Assembly: GCA_029834535.1 (NCBI GenBank)
Contig: JAQMWT010000043.1
Coordinates: 26,268 to 90,267 of the forward strand
DNA from: Chrysophaeum taylorii
Taxonomy: Eukaryota > Sar > Pelagophyceae > Pelagomonadales > Pelagomonadaceae
Length of the DNA stretch: 64,000 nucleotides
Direction of reading: 5' to 3'
Position 1 is the first letter of the stretch. Each line of letters opens with the position of its first letter. Both the position numbers and the translations under genes were made by a program. This document shows positions 37,665 to 48,200 of the stretch, piece by piece. A model generated the notes under the pieces. That model was not told the origin of the DNA. It made no database searches and worked only from the letters and a program-made list of their open reading frames with translations.

Positions 37665-38034
37665 ACAAGTGCAGGCCAGTAAGTTCACCTAGTCCCAATC
37701 TCTAACCCCAGTAAGCTCACCTGGTCTCAGTGAGTTTCATATAAGTTCACCTGGTCAGTAAGTTCACCTAGCTCACACCAACTCCTTTGAGCTCGTCGCT
37801 CTCGCCTCCGCCAATCTAAGGCGCTTCGATCCGCACACGCCGATAACCTTTGAGTTTACTCTAAAAACCCTTTACTCTAAAAACCCCAGTAAGTTCACCT
37901 GGTCTCAGTAAGCTAACCTGGTCACTATATTCACATAATCCCAATCTCAAACCCCAGTAAGTTCACGTGGTCCCAGTAAGTTCACTTATAGTGCGCGTGT
38001 AGACGCCGGGAGGGGGCTTATCGGTATTGCGCAG

Positions 38035-38582
38035 CACGTGTGGGGTAGGGTGGAGTCGTCGACTCGGAAGAGCATATTCTCGTGGTTGCCGATCGACAGA
38101 GAGCCACGTAGAACTGGACGTGACAGAAGACGGGCTTGTGGGCAAGAGGACGCCGACCTCGCGGGGCGTCTGGCCCTGGCTCTTGTTGATCGTTTGGCGT
38201 AGGCGGGCCTTAAGGGATACAGGTTGGAGGAGCCTCGGTGACAACGACAGACACGATCGATCATGTATCTGGTACCGTTGCAGTGGCCGTGCGACGGGTC
38301 GAGGTTGCGAAGACATTAAGCTCGCGATCAAAGTCAGCATGCCGTTGGTTGTCAGGGAGTTGAAAACTCTACTGTAAAGAGCGAGGCGTCGTCTTCCGAC
38401 CCAGCCTAGTCAGCCGAAAAGAACTCCGACGCCTCGTCTCCGGGAAAAAAGGCCGCGGTCATGCGCGCGTTGTCAGCATCGACAACATCGTTTCGACGGG
38501 GCGTGAGAATGGCGCGCCGAAAGAGCCGCCGCGGGTCGTGGAAACAGTCTGCGAGGTCGCCGTAGACGGCTTTGAGGATCAC
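38035..38582 (-). pseudogene. Helitron helicase C-terminus (left arm)
   Basis: The minus strand preserves helicase fragments matching the right arm, including GTRYMIDRV and INKSQGQTPREVGVLLP. One extra base after LLP shifts the VFCHVQFYVALCR segment out of frame. Not functional. Confidence 0.8.
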
Positions 38583-38648
38583 TGTCTGACTCTCGAGCCT
38601 ACCTGATCCTTACTCTCGCGCCTACCTGATCCTTACCCCAAATCGAGG

Positions 38649-38702
38649 GACAGACAGACAGACAGACACACACACCCCCCCCTCTTAGCAGTCGACATTT
38701 AA

Positions 38703-38743
<41 letters not shown>

Positions 38744-38758
38744 AACAGACAAACATCT
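38649..38758. repeat. (GACA)n tracts with intervening CCCCCC/TCTTAGCAGTCGAC
   Basis: Two GACA/CACA runs surround the C-rich terminal word CCCCCCCTCTTAGCAGTCGACATTTAAAG (given here in parts: C-run, TCTTAGCAGTCGAC, ATTTAAAG). Part of the left Helitron arm. Confidence 0.85.
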
Positions 38759-38773
38759 GTCGATTAGTAGTTA

Positions 38774-39983
38774 GGATTCTTTCCTAGGAGTGTGACGAAG
38801 GAAGCGGGGAAGAAGAAAGCACCTAAAGTATCCAAAAGAGGACCTACAAGGGTTTTTCAAGACGACTGCTAAGAGGGGACGTACGGGCGTTGAGGGGCGT
38901 TTTGGGTTGTTGTGTGGAGACAGGACGTATGTGGCTCTTCTCAGTACAGACCTACGCAACTCTCTTCAGTACACTAGCGTGTTGAGCGTCCCTCTCCGAG
39001 CCGACTCTCTGCCTGAGAGCGACCCCGCTCAGCGCGTGTTGGGTGAAGAAGAAAAGTAGAAAAAGCACGCCAAGACTAAAGGTATTTTTTATGGTAAGCA
39101 ACTCCCCAAGAAGGGACGTTAAAGGAGCGAGAAGGGCGCAGAGGCTCGCACGTGATACAGGAATGAAGTGCAAAGGGTGGTGCACGGAAGAGCAAGCGGG
39201 ATCGATGACAAAAGCGAAAGGCAGCGGCAATAATTATGGTAAGCAATTTCCCTGGCTTAAATAGCCAGAATGGATGAGAGCAGAGAAAGAGAAAGAAAAC
39301 AAAGGCCAGAGAGGACGGGGAAAGATAAAGCAAGAAAGCGCAAGGTGGGACGGCAGAAGCAGCGAGCCAAGAGAGAGCAAGGAGAGGAACAGAGAGAAGA
39401 AAGGGCGAGGACAGCAAAAAGGAAGGAGCAAACGGGAAGAAGAGAGGGCAAACTGGAGAGGCAGGAGAAGGAAGAGTGACTCAAGAAAAGCACGTGGGTC
39501 AACGGAACAGAAAGAGATGAGAAAGCTGAGGAAGAGAGCAGTATATGGATTCAACGGGGGACGATGCTCTTCATAGAGACATAGACCAAATGTCGCAAGA
39601 ACACAGGATAACCACATGTCTTCAGCACCAGAGGCACGAGCAACAAGGATGGCAATATGCCCCGCCAGGAAACCACCGTGTACGAAGGTAGATAAGCAAC
39701 GTTATTACCAGCGGCAAGGGGGGCGGGGGCAGGCGAGCGGCCCGTACATAAATTGAGCACTTGGTAAGAAGAGAAACAAAAAGAGAACCCGGCAATGTGG
39801 CGCTCGCAAAGTACGAGACTACGAAGCAGCGACGTAGTCACATTGCTCTTGGCATATAGGCGAGAGCTGGTGGGGCGACTTGCGGCGACAAGAGCGATGT
39901 CCACGTGTGATGATCAAGGATACAACAAAACCCCGTGCAGCACCTTTGAATTCTCAACGGATCTTAGGGTGTTTTCGTGGTCA
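38774..39983. other. Intergenic, strongly purine-biased
   Basis: 38866 carries another CGACTGCTAAGAGGGG word. From about 39.27 to 39.48 kb the plus strand is almost pure A/G without a simple period. Leu/Phe-rich minus-strand ORFs here are composition artefacts. No gene supported. Confidence 0.5.
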
Positions 39984-40606
39984 ATGAGCGTCATCACGAT
40001 CGACAAGGACCAGAAGCCCGTGCTGACGCTCGAGGAGCGGCACGCCGTGGTGAAACCGAGTCGGCGCAAGATCAACGTAGGTGGTGGTGGAGCCTCGAAA
40101 CGCGACCGCAGGCGCACACCTCGCGCGATCTGACGTACAACGCTGACCTCGAGGAGATCACGACGGACTCACAGCTGCGCGTGCGGAAGGTCAAGTTCGA
40201 GCGCAAGCAGCCAAAGCCCGACGCGCGGCATATCGTTCGCCATTTGGTGCGTGCGTCTTGGTGCGAGCGTGACGTTTCGCAGGTGAAGACCGACCGATTC
40301 GACAAAGCAGCTCTGCTCGACGCGCGGCTTCTCTTCGACAGGCTCCAGAGAGACGGCCTCTCGTATCTGGCGCTCGCACACCATCTCTCGAAACGAGGAG
40401 ACTACGTCCACCCCTCGGAGGTCAAGGAAAAATTTTCTCAGTTTCGATCGAGCGTCAAATTCGACGAGTTCGTCATAGTTTTGACGACGCACCCGCCCTT
40501 CGCGATCAAAGTTATCGGACGACCCCTCTTGAAGCAATCCACCGACGACAAAAAAAGCTTCTGGGCTTTCTTCCTCTGCTGTGAACCCAATAAGCCACAC
40601 CATTAG
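39984..40606 (+). CDS. Unknown protein, degenerate EF-hand-like, two exons
   Basis: Proposed exons 39984-40076 and 40112-40606 encode 195 aa. The 35-nt intron (GTAGG...CGCAG) keeps frame: ...PSRRKIN-AHTSRDLTYNADLEE.... The product is basic, then has helix-rich segments (DKAALLDARLLFDRLQRDGLSYLALAHHLSKRG and VKEKFSQFRSSVKFDEFVIVL). These recall paired EF-hands without calcium ligands. The end, DDKKSFWAFFLCCEPNKPHH, is hydrophobic and Cys-containing. The open frame continues upstream to an ATG at 39897, so the start is uncertain. An intron of 35 nt is at the lower limit of what is known; if it is wrong, the gene starts inside 39977-40606. No family recognised. Confidence 0.5.
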
Positions 40607-43600
40607 GGATCAACTGCGGGACGCCGTGCGTCGTCGGAAGCGAAGAACAAACCGCGTATAGAATCAAAATGTAGGGGGCAAATTAATCAATGGGCCGAAG
40701 GCGGAACCCGTCGGATCGCGGGCGAATCACGTTTCCCTGATTCGAGGATGACAGTGTAATGTTGTTGCACCCAATCGGCCAGCCTGCGTGACAAGCTGGA
40801 GGGCCACCACCGTCTAGGCCCTGACGGTTCAAACCGCGTGCTAACATCGTGTCCCTCGGAATGGTTGAAGCGGTGGCACTCCTCCGGCTCTGCATCAGCA
40901 CTTTAGTGACCTCACGGTGCACGGCGCACGTTCGACATCACTTGTGTTGGTCTCCCAGTTGCGGCTCGGGGCATTGATCCGTCGTCGCTTTCATTGTCGC
41001 CTTGAATGTGAAATTGAGCGGAGACAATCGCGAGGAGGGAGTCCAGGGGCAGTTCTCAAGTGTCGCCGGGCGTCTAGTCTTATCAGTAGTTACCGTACGA
41101 GTGGCTGTTGTTGCGCAGGCAGGAGCAGACTGGTGACGGATAGCGCAGCTGTGCGTTACTACGTCGGTTCCTGCGTATCGTGGCAAGGGAACACACGCAA
41201 GAATGAAGACTAGGGGGGGGGACGGCGACTGGCAGGTTCGTTTCTGCCCCGCGGCGGTGGGCGGAGCCTGATGATGGAAGGGCTCTCGACGGTGGCACTG
41301 ACGAATGCCGGCTAAGTACGCACAGCGTCGTTATGAAGTCTCCATGAGTCGTCCAGAACGGAGGTCCAGACGACAGAAGGATGAGGGTGCTGCCGGGGGT
41401 AGCGTCGTCGTGCAGCTTGCCAACGACGCGCGAGCGGCCTCTTGCTCAAGGTCATATGCCAGGGGCAAGAAGCTAGCGCGTATTGACGCACAACTTAGCA
41501 GCCGGTCGTCCGCGCAGCGGCCTGTACCACGGGGGTCGAGACATGGTGGAAGTCGCCGCTTCTGGGAGCCTGTGTTGTCGACGACGTACCCCCGGAAACA
41601 ACGGCTGTCACGTCACCAGGATCCCGAGCTCGTGGGAAGGGCTGCAGCGGAAGGCGTGGGCGAAAGCTATGAGGCAGGTTCGGTCCTGCAATGGTAGCGG
41701 CCACCTTAAAAGTCGCAAGGGACCATGTTTCACCGTTTATATGAGCTCCATGTCTCGAGGGTAGACGTGGCACTGACGCGGTTTCTACGAGACCGCAGGT
41801 CCACGGAACTTGTGCCATGCGTGAAAGACACAGACGAGCGCGACGATAACGTGCTTGCTCGATCGCGCCGATAACGATGAGCTCGGCGAGGGTCGCGCGC
41901 ACCCGATCCTCTCGCGGGCATGTCCGAGCGGGCGGAGTTGAGGGACATCTCTTGTTTGTGATGTCGCTTCAGACGTGCTCGTTTCCGCACCAGTCGATTT
42001 AGGCCAGGTCGACGCGTCGAGCTTGCTAGAGAGCGATCGAACGCGGGTTGCTAGAATCCTCGAAGATCACGCTCCGAGTTTTTGCCATTAAACACCAGAC
42101 CGCCTCGAAGTCCCAGACACTCGACGATCTCGACATTGATCGTTCGCGAGGGACGGTGAGACAATTTGACCAGGACACGAAGCTGCTCGCTTCGTTTGAC
42201 AGATCTTCAGCGCGAGTGCCTTCGAAGTCAGAAGTCGCTTGGGACGCAAATCGTCCATGACCGAGCTAGCAACAAAGGCAAAAAAATGAATCCTTCGATC
42301 TTCAAGTTAATATTACTCTTATTATTGCACATCCTAAAGCAATTTTTTTAAGCAATGAGTTGTAAATACGACGGTCTGGCTCATCCTAAGCTGAAACGGG
42401 ACGATGCGCCGATGGTGTGCCGAAATCTGTTATGTAAGAGGCACCGTATGGACGTAGGTGGTATGCGGAAAATACAACCCCGAGCCAGGACCTCCACGCG
42501 CCACAAAGAGGCAAATGCCCCACGGGAGGGTGCTTCCCCAAACCGGTAGTAACGAAAGGCGGCCGTTGTCGGAGTTTCGACCCGCTCTTTAGAAATGCAC
42601 TGGTGTCAACGCCCCAGGCACCACTCCCTGGCAGCAGTAGTAGCTTGGGATCCATTGCGTCAACGTCAATTAACCTCGCATGGACAGCATAGGTCAGTAG
42701 AGATGCTTACTCGTACAAATCTTGGATGTCGTCGTGATCGCACAACCATGCTTTAAGCTAGTTTGACGTGACCCACCGTGGCCACGTAGAAAGCTGATGT
42801 CGTGGAATATGGGGGCTGCCAGACTGTCGATCCCATTGCTCAAGAGAGAGCAGGTCGTTGAGATGCTCCAGTTGGCTCTGTGGCCGACTTGGGCTTGAGT
42901 TCGTCTTTTGTTTGATTGAAGTCCTCGCAGTACCTCGAGCTCTTCACCATCGATCACGTTCGACCGAGCCTCTTGATCAACAACGTGCCATATTCGAGGA
43001 TACCAGTTCGTTCAAATCCGCTCGAATCGTGGTAACCACTGGTGTCGGCGGCGGCGAGTCTCAGCTTTTCTGTCACACCTTCGAAGCGCCGGGGAACGTA
43101 GGGGTGATATGGTGAGAACACTAACGTGAGGTAATCGAGATTGGCGACGTAGCACCTCGCCGTCGAGTGCGCGAAATAGTTGGCCTTAATTCTTGCATAT
43201 GTCATCACGAGCGGGTTTGCGCATGGCTCAGTGCTTTGGCACTCGTCCAGCGCTGTTTGTTGAAAGCGCGGCTTTCCGACAAGGCTTACGCTCATGTCCT
43301 TGTTGTTTGTTGAAAATTGTCACGCGTTGTTGTCCTGCTAAATTTTGAGACCGTCAACATCTTGAGCCTCTGGTGGGAGTGAGTACTGGTTCTACAGTAT
43401 GCCCATGCGCCGAGGTCGACGTCGATAGTAACTAAGTTCCTGTGGGTGTGCCACAAAAATGAGGCCAGGCCGACGGCCGCACCTTTCACGCCGCGATTCT
43501 TCTTACACATTCTGCGGCAGCCCGCGCTTGGTTTGGGCAGTCCCGGACATGAATTCATGTGACGCTGCCAATGTTGTTGCGCCTGAGCTTGTGGTCGATT

Positions 43601-44150
43601 GCACTGCGCATTGCCTTGATCGACGGTCTACTCCGCCTAGTTGAGACGTAGGACACGGGCTGTGACTTCCTCTGGAATACCGGTCCTACCGCAGGGGCCG
43701 GCCGACGGCGTTTGGTATGAGGGTTTCATCGTCGGTGGGTATCGGAAGGCTCGTGCACATTTTTTTCGCTCGACGCCGTTTGATTCCGAGGCCCATTTGG
43801 CGCTGTTCCGTGATTTGACCACTGAATCGTACTGCGCCTCTGTTGCTACGACCATTTTGGTCTGTAGGGTCGATATGCTTCGATTCCCCGCCACAAACAT
43901 GCGCCGGGAAACGCTGCTTTCCGCCGTTTCTCCCAAAGGCGACGCGTGATCGCTCGTTTCCATTCCGCCACGTTCCCAGTGCTGATAATACGGCGTCCCA
44001 CTCTCTACCGGTCTCGGCGCACGTAACTCGACTGTTGCCGACCGACTTCCCGCGTGGGCCGAGCTTCGTCTTACAGCGGACTGCGATCCCCCGGTCGTTT
44101 CTGCGTGGCCAGAGGTTGCAGTTGCCATCTACGACCCCGTCACATACATC
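40607..44150. other. Degenerate intergenic region
   Basis: Mixed-composition DNA without an intact gene. A 43.64-44.13 kb frame contains PVLPQGPADG and TNMRRE, words found in Helitron helicases, but the spacing is wrong and I did not accept it. Confidence 0.4.
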
Positions 44151-44159
44151 TCTACAACT

Positions 44160-45050
44160 TGGGCTTGGCCACAGCCGCATCCGGGGGGGGGGCGGGGGGG
44201 GCGCAAGAACACGAAAAGAACCCCCCCCCAGCACGAAAGCTTAGCGCTGGGGGGTCGGTATCCCCTGCCCTAGGCCTCCCCTACAGCGCGGAGGGATCCC
44301 CCCCCCCCCCCCCCTAGGACGACGGGCACCGCAGCATCTGAGTGGCTCTACAATATAGGCTACAGTTTGGCAGGGAAATTGGGTTTCGAGGGGGGTCTTT
44401 GGCGACGCTGAATGGGTCGCAAGGAATGTGGCGGCCTCATGGTAGAACGTGGCGTCTCCGAGGTCCATGAGGTAGTCGCGGAGGTTCTCCTCTGGAGCTG
44501 GGCTCTCATCCTCCTCCTCATCGAGGGCGGGCTCCTCGACGGAGTCTGGCTCGTTGACCTCGCCGTGTTCGCGGGGGGCGGTTCGTTGTCGTCATCATCG
44601 TCGTCTTGAGGACAGGGCGCGTACAATATCCCGACAAGTTTTACGGCTCGGAGTCGCGCGTATGGCTAAGCCACTGTGACTTTCCTGCAGCCGCGCCTCC
44701 TCTTGTCCGGTTCTTTTAACGCCTATGCCCGCGAAGAGCGCGAGGCTAGCAGAGGCGCTCCCTCCCGGCCGAGTCGCCGGCACCCAGTCCGTGGCCGTCC
44801 GTAGTTCTATAGCTCTGCTGACCACCTGGGCGCTCGGCAAGCATTCGAGGCCTCTTCTAGAGTGCGTGCGCGGTGGTCAGACACCCCCCTAGCACGAAAC
44901 TTTCATGCTGGGAGGTCGCAGACTCCCCCCCGGGCACAAAAATTAAGCGCTGGGGGGTGGCGGCCCCCTCGCCCAGCAAAACGCTGTTCTCGCGCCCCCA
45001 CCCCCCCCTCGGATGCGGCTGTCGCCAAGCCTTGTCTGTGCGCCCTTGCG
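44160..45050. repeat. G/C-run hairpins and a partial inverted repeat
   Basis: 44163-44212 (GCTTGGCCACAGCCGCATCC, G-run, GCGCAAGAACACG) returns inverted at about 44990-45050. Hairpins of the form C-run-AGC...GCT-G-run occur at 44222-44257, about 44883-44915 and 44930-44960, each with an AAA-TT loop core (CACGAAAGCTTAGC and relatives). A G/C homopolymer of 19 C lies near 44299-44317. Possibly decayed small transposons. Confidence 0.6.
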
Positions 45051-46466
45051 ATTCCGACGCTCGGCGTATCGGGCTGACGTCGTGGGCTTCCATGCGGCAC
45101 GAGCTGCGCTTTGGTCCCTTCCCTTGGAGATTTCCGGTGGCAACTGTTCTCCAGAAACAACGGCGCCTAGCATGCCCCGCAGTACATACCTGTTGTTATG
45201 TCTGGAGATATTGGCATGAGAATGCGCCGGTTCTTCTACACCCGCACGCACACACACACACACACACGCACACACCGCACGTTTTGGCTGGTACGACTTC
45301 GTGTGGGTTTGTGGCTGACTCGGAGCAAACCGTAAGCCCTGTGCCCAGCTTACCTTCGTCAAGTGTCCAGAGCATACCGGCGATGGCCTCGTCGCATGGC
45401 GACAAGCTTGATGGTCACTCTCCGCCGACCGACCTTTCGGCGCTCCTCGTCTACAGGCCCGTGATTCCGGACTGGCTCCTGTCGGTCCGGCCTGGCTCCC
45501 ATGCTCGGGAGAGGTCTGAAGTTAGTTACTTAGTTAGTGTCCAGAGCATACCGGCGATGGCCTGACAGCGCTTGTTCGGTGCGGCGCGGGCGTGAATGGC
45601 CCAAGTGCATCTCCTGCGCACTTCTGCCATGAACGGCGCCCCTTTGTCGGCTCCCAGCGACGACGTTTCTTCTTGTGGTCTGGTCTGTTGGACTCTATTC
45701 ACGCAGCTTGGGTTTCGCGTCTTCTTGTAATGAGCCTGTGGATGCCGCTCCTCTGCCTTTGCTTGTCCGGATATCTTCTGTGCGCCTGCCCAATCATGCA
45801 CGGTGTTAAGTTTGTCGTAGCGCGATAAGCCACCCGGCAAAGGTTCTGCAGCCATGGGGGGGGGGGGGTGTTGTCGCACCGATTGCACGTGCTGTCGGCG
45901 CCCCGATTCTGTCAAGTCGCTTCTCCGGCGCTTGAGGTTGGGTGCTAGTGGTTGTTCCAGCGCCTCCCTTGTCGATTACGCAACGGACAATGGTTGCATG
46001 TGGTTCACTTCGCTTTCGGCCGCCTATTATGCGTGGAATAATGTGTGGCGCCCTAGCTGGTATTGTGCCGTGGCTGCTTTTAAGTTGTCTCGCACCGCGC
46101 ATTTCAGACACTGTGCCCTCTCACGAGGTGTTCTTGGTCTTGCTTTTTCGCATGTCCTTGACTATATCTTGCCATCTCCGTCTCCGTCTGTGTTTAAATG
46201 TCGACTGCTAAGAGGGGGGTGTGTGTGGGGAGCATGAAGGATGTGGGTCTCCGTCTGTGCCTTTCCTCGTAGCTCAGCTTCTTAGTCCTTGCTCTTCCGT
46301 CCTTCTCTTACGATTCTCCTTTCAACCAGAAGCTACTACTCATTCGTCGCCCTCTGCGCTCTTCTCGAGTCGTCTTTTGCGATCCTCTTCCTTGCTTGCC
46401 TTCTTCCTCCCCTGCGCTCACCTGTCTCTCTGTTTTTCGTCTGCGTCTCCATTTGCGCTCTTCTAG

Positions 46467-46532
<66 letters not shown>

Positions 46533-46829
46533 CCCCCTTTTCTTTTCGATCCTCTGTGCTACCTGCCTACCACCATACCATCCCTCTTGGCTGCCCTCCC
46601 GCACGCTCCAGTCGAAGGCAAGTGTAGGTTCCAACCAGGGCCACATCGATTTCGTCTCCTATCTTGCCCGGCCCTCCCCAGGCAACGTCAAGACGCACTC
46701 GACGAATGAACAAATCTGATAACGCTGAAGTCTTGTTGGTTCGCAGGGCATGGCGCTGAAACCTTGTTGGTTCGCGGGGGATGGTCCGATTAGTACTACT
46801 TTGTCGCCACCACGGTGTCCCTCGTGCTG
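45051..46829. other. Degenerate region with microsatellites
   Basis: (CA)n at 45241-45272. A 27-bp direct repeat GTGTCCAGAGCATACCGGCG+ATGGCCT is at about 45363 and 45538. A copy of the Helitron terminal word TTTAAATGTCGACTGCTAAG followed by GGGGAGCATGAAGGATGTG lies at 46191-46247. A (TC)n tract covers 46469-46535. No intact gene. Confidence 0.5.
46469..46535. repeat. (TC)n microsatellite
   Basis: About 30 TC units with one TATC interruption, inside a pyrimidine-rich block. Confidence 0.95.
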
Positions 46830-48200
46830 CTAGCCGAACATCCCGCACCCGATGTCAACAGCGCGCTTGACGCCCGTCATATTAGTATGGGCACGGTAGG
46901 CAGCCTTGCCACTGGCCAGTGCTTTGCGTGCGCGACATCCGCTCTGAGTTCTATGAGGCGTGAATTCCTATCAACGTCGCCGTGGCTGCTAAGAGCAGTC
47001 CCTCATGCCTCGTCTCTGGCGTCCGCGCACATGCGGAGCAGTATCCCGACCAGGTCATCATCATGCTCGACGAGCGTAATGATTTCAACGAGCTCAGCCC
47101 GCCGAAGGCCGTGGACAAGCTCAACCACCATGCAAGTGCCAAGATGCGTGTGTTGCGTGTTTTGCCATTTCATGTTCAAGCAAATTCAGCCGACGTCCTG
47201 GATGGTGGTCCATGGACCGACGGGCCTCGCTCGCGCTCCCTTCGACTCTCAGGAAGGTGGCCAGCATGGTGACGATCCCACCTACTCGCCTGCCTATAAT
47301 TGCCTGGCGGCCCATCACCCCGTTCAAGAACTCGACGACCGCGTGCACGCATGTGTCGGCTACGCGCGTTTCGGCTCGACGACGGCGTCGCCCCAGGTCG
47401 CCCTTTCGAGGTTGTCGAGGCTCCACCGCAGTACGCCAATGACATCCAAGCTTGTGGCGAGGAGCTTAGCCTGAACAAGTGCCCGGTGATCAGTCCAGCG
47501 CTCGGCACGCGTCTCCTTGACTTTCCGTCGTCTAGCACCTAATTCAACTCGCGCCGGGCGGTATCCGCACTCTTGCCAGCCTCTGTGTTGTTGCCGACGG
47601 CAGCGTTTTCTACTTAGTGCCCACCAGGTCACCCTTGCCCGCTGCGGACGCCCACGTCGTCTCCACTTTACAGCGACGATCCAGTCAGGTAAATGAACAC
47701 CATTCGTAACTCCAGGACATCTCCCTCCAATGCATTGTGCCTTGGCCCGCTACTGCATCGATCGCGCGTGGACGACATATCGCAGCGTTACGAATCCCCT
47801 ACAGCCGAGGCAGAGCTCGCTTGCTTCGACGACGCCGTCCCAATTGTGTCGCCGACGTTGGCCCCGTCGGTACTTTCGTTGGCACGGCGGCCCAAGCCTT
47901 CGGTGTCTCTTTGACCGCCGCACCACCGCAGGCACCGTCGTGGTCCCCGGGCCTGGTTCTTTAACCAGCTCGCTTCAGTTCTGGCAGCCGGTCCTTTCGA
48001 GACGGCAATGGAATGCGCCGTTGGCACCACCTTCTCGTCTCTAGGTGCTGCCTGGCGCGGCTCTCGAGGATGCGTGAGCTGGCCTCCGCACCAGTGACCT
48101 CCTTTCAACAATGGGTTGCCCACAGCGGCGCTGGCTCCAGTGACCTCACCAATGTCGAGTTCGTCGACGGCCCTCTCGCCCGTGAGTTTGTCTCCTTAGG
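46830..48200 (+). pseudogene. Decayed non-LTR (LINE-like) reverse transcriptase
   Basis: Protein-like words in the order of a LINE RT are spread over different frames. ISMGTVGSLATGQCFA resembles the RPI..G...R...K block. VSGVRAHAEQYPDQVIIMLD and ERNDFNELSPPKAVDKL resemble block A (DxxNAFN). GGQHGDDPTYSPAYNCLA resembles block B (GxxQGDPLSP), followed by HHPVQELDDRVHACVGY. A downstream LARYCIDRAWTTYRSV and SLTAAPPQAPSWSPG fit the region after the catalytic palm. Frameshifts and stops abound. No intact YxDD is seen. Ends are approximate. Confidence 0.7.

Larger units (their letters stand above)
37665..38773 (-). mobile_element. Helitron derivative, left inverted arm
   Basis: Inverted copy of 57322-58380. 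Read on the minus strand it carries the C-terminal end of a Helitron PIF1-like helicase (HCNGTRYMIDRV; INKSQGQTPREVGVLLP). A 3' noncoding stretch of repeated AGTTCACCTGGTC units follows, together with the GATCAAAGCAGCTTAGATTGGCGG-like module. Its other end holds a (GACA)n tract beside the recurrent word TTTAAATGTCGACTGCTAAGAG. The helicase N-terminus and the Rep domain are absent. A frameshift near 38140 breaks the helicase frame. Boundaries are where similarity to the right arm stops. Confidence 0.8.

Noticed and set aside
38649-38758. Possible CRISPR-like array
   Set aside because: Simple GACA microsatellite without spacers; the host is eukaryotic.
39076-39617. Hydrophobic Leu/Phe/Ser ORFs on the minus strand
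   Set aside because: Consequence of a purine-rich plus strand; no family resemblance and several frames look equally hydrophobic.
43641-44128. Helitron helicase words PVLPQG and TNMRR in a plus-strand frame
   Set aside because: The spacing between them is about twice that in Helitron helicases and the surrounding residues do not match.
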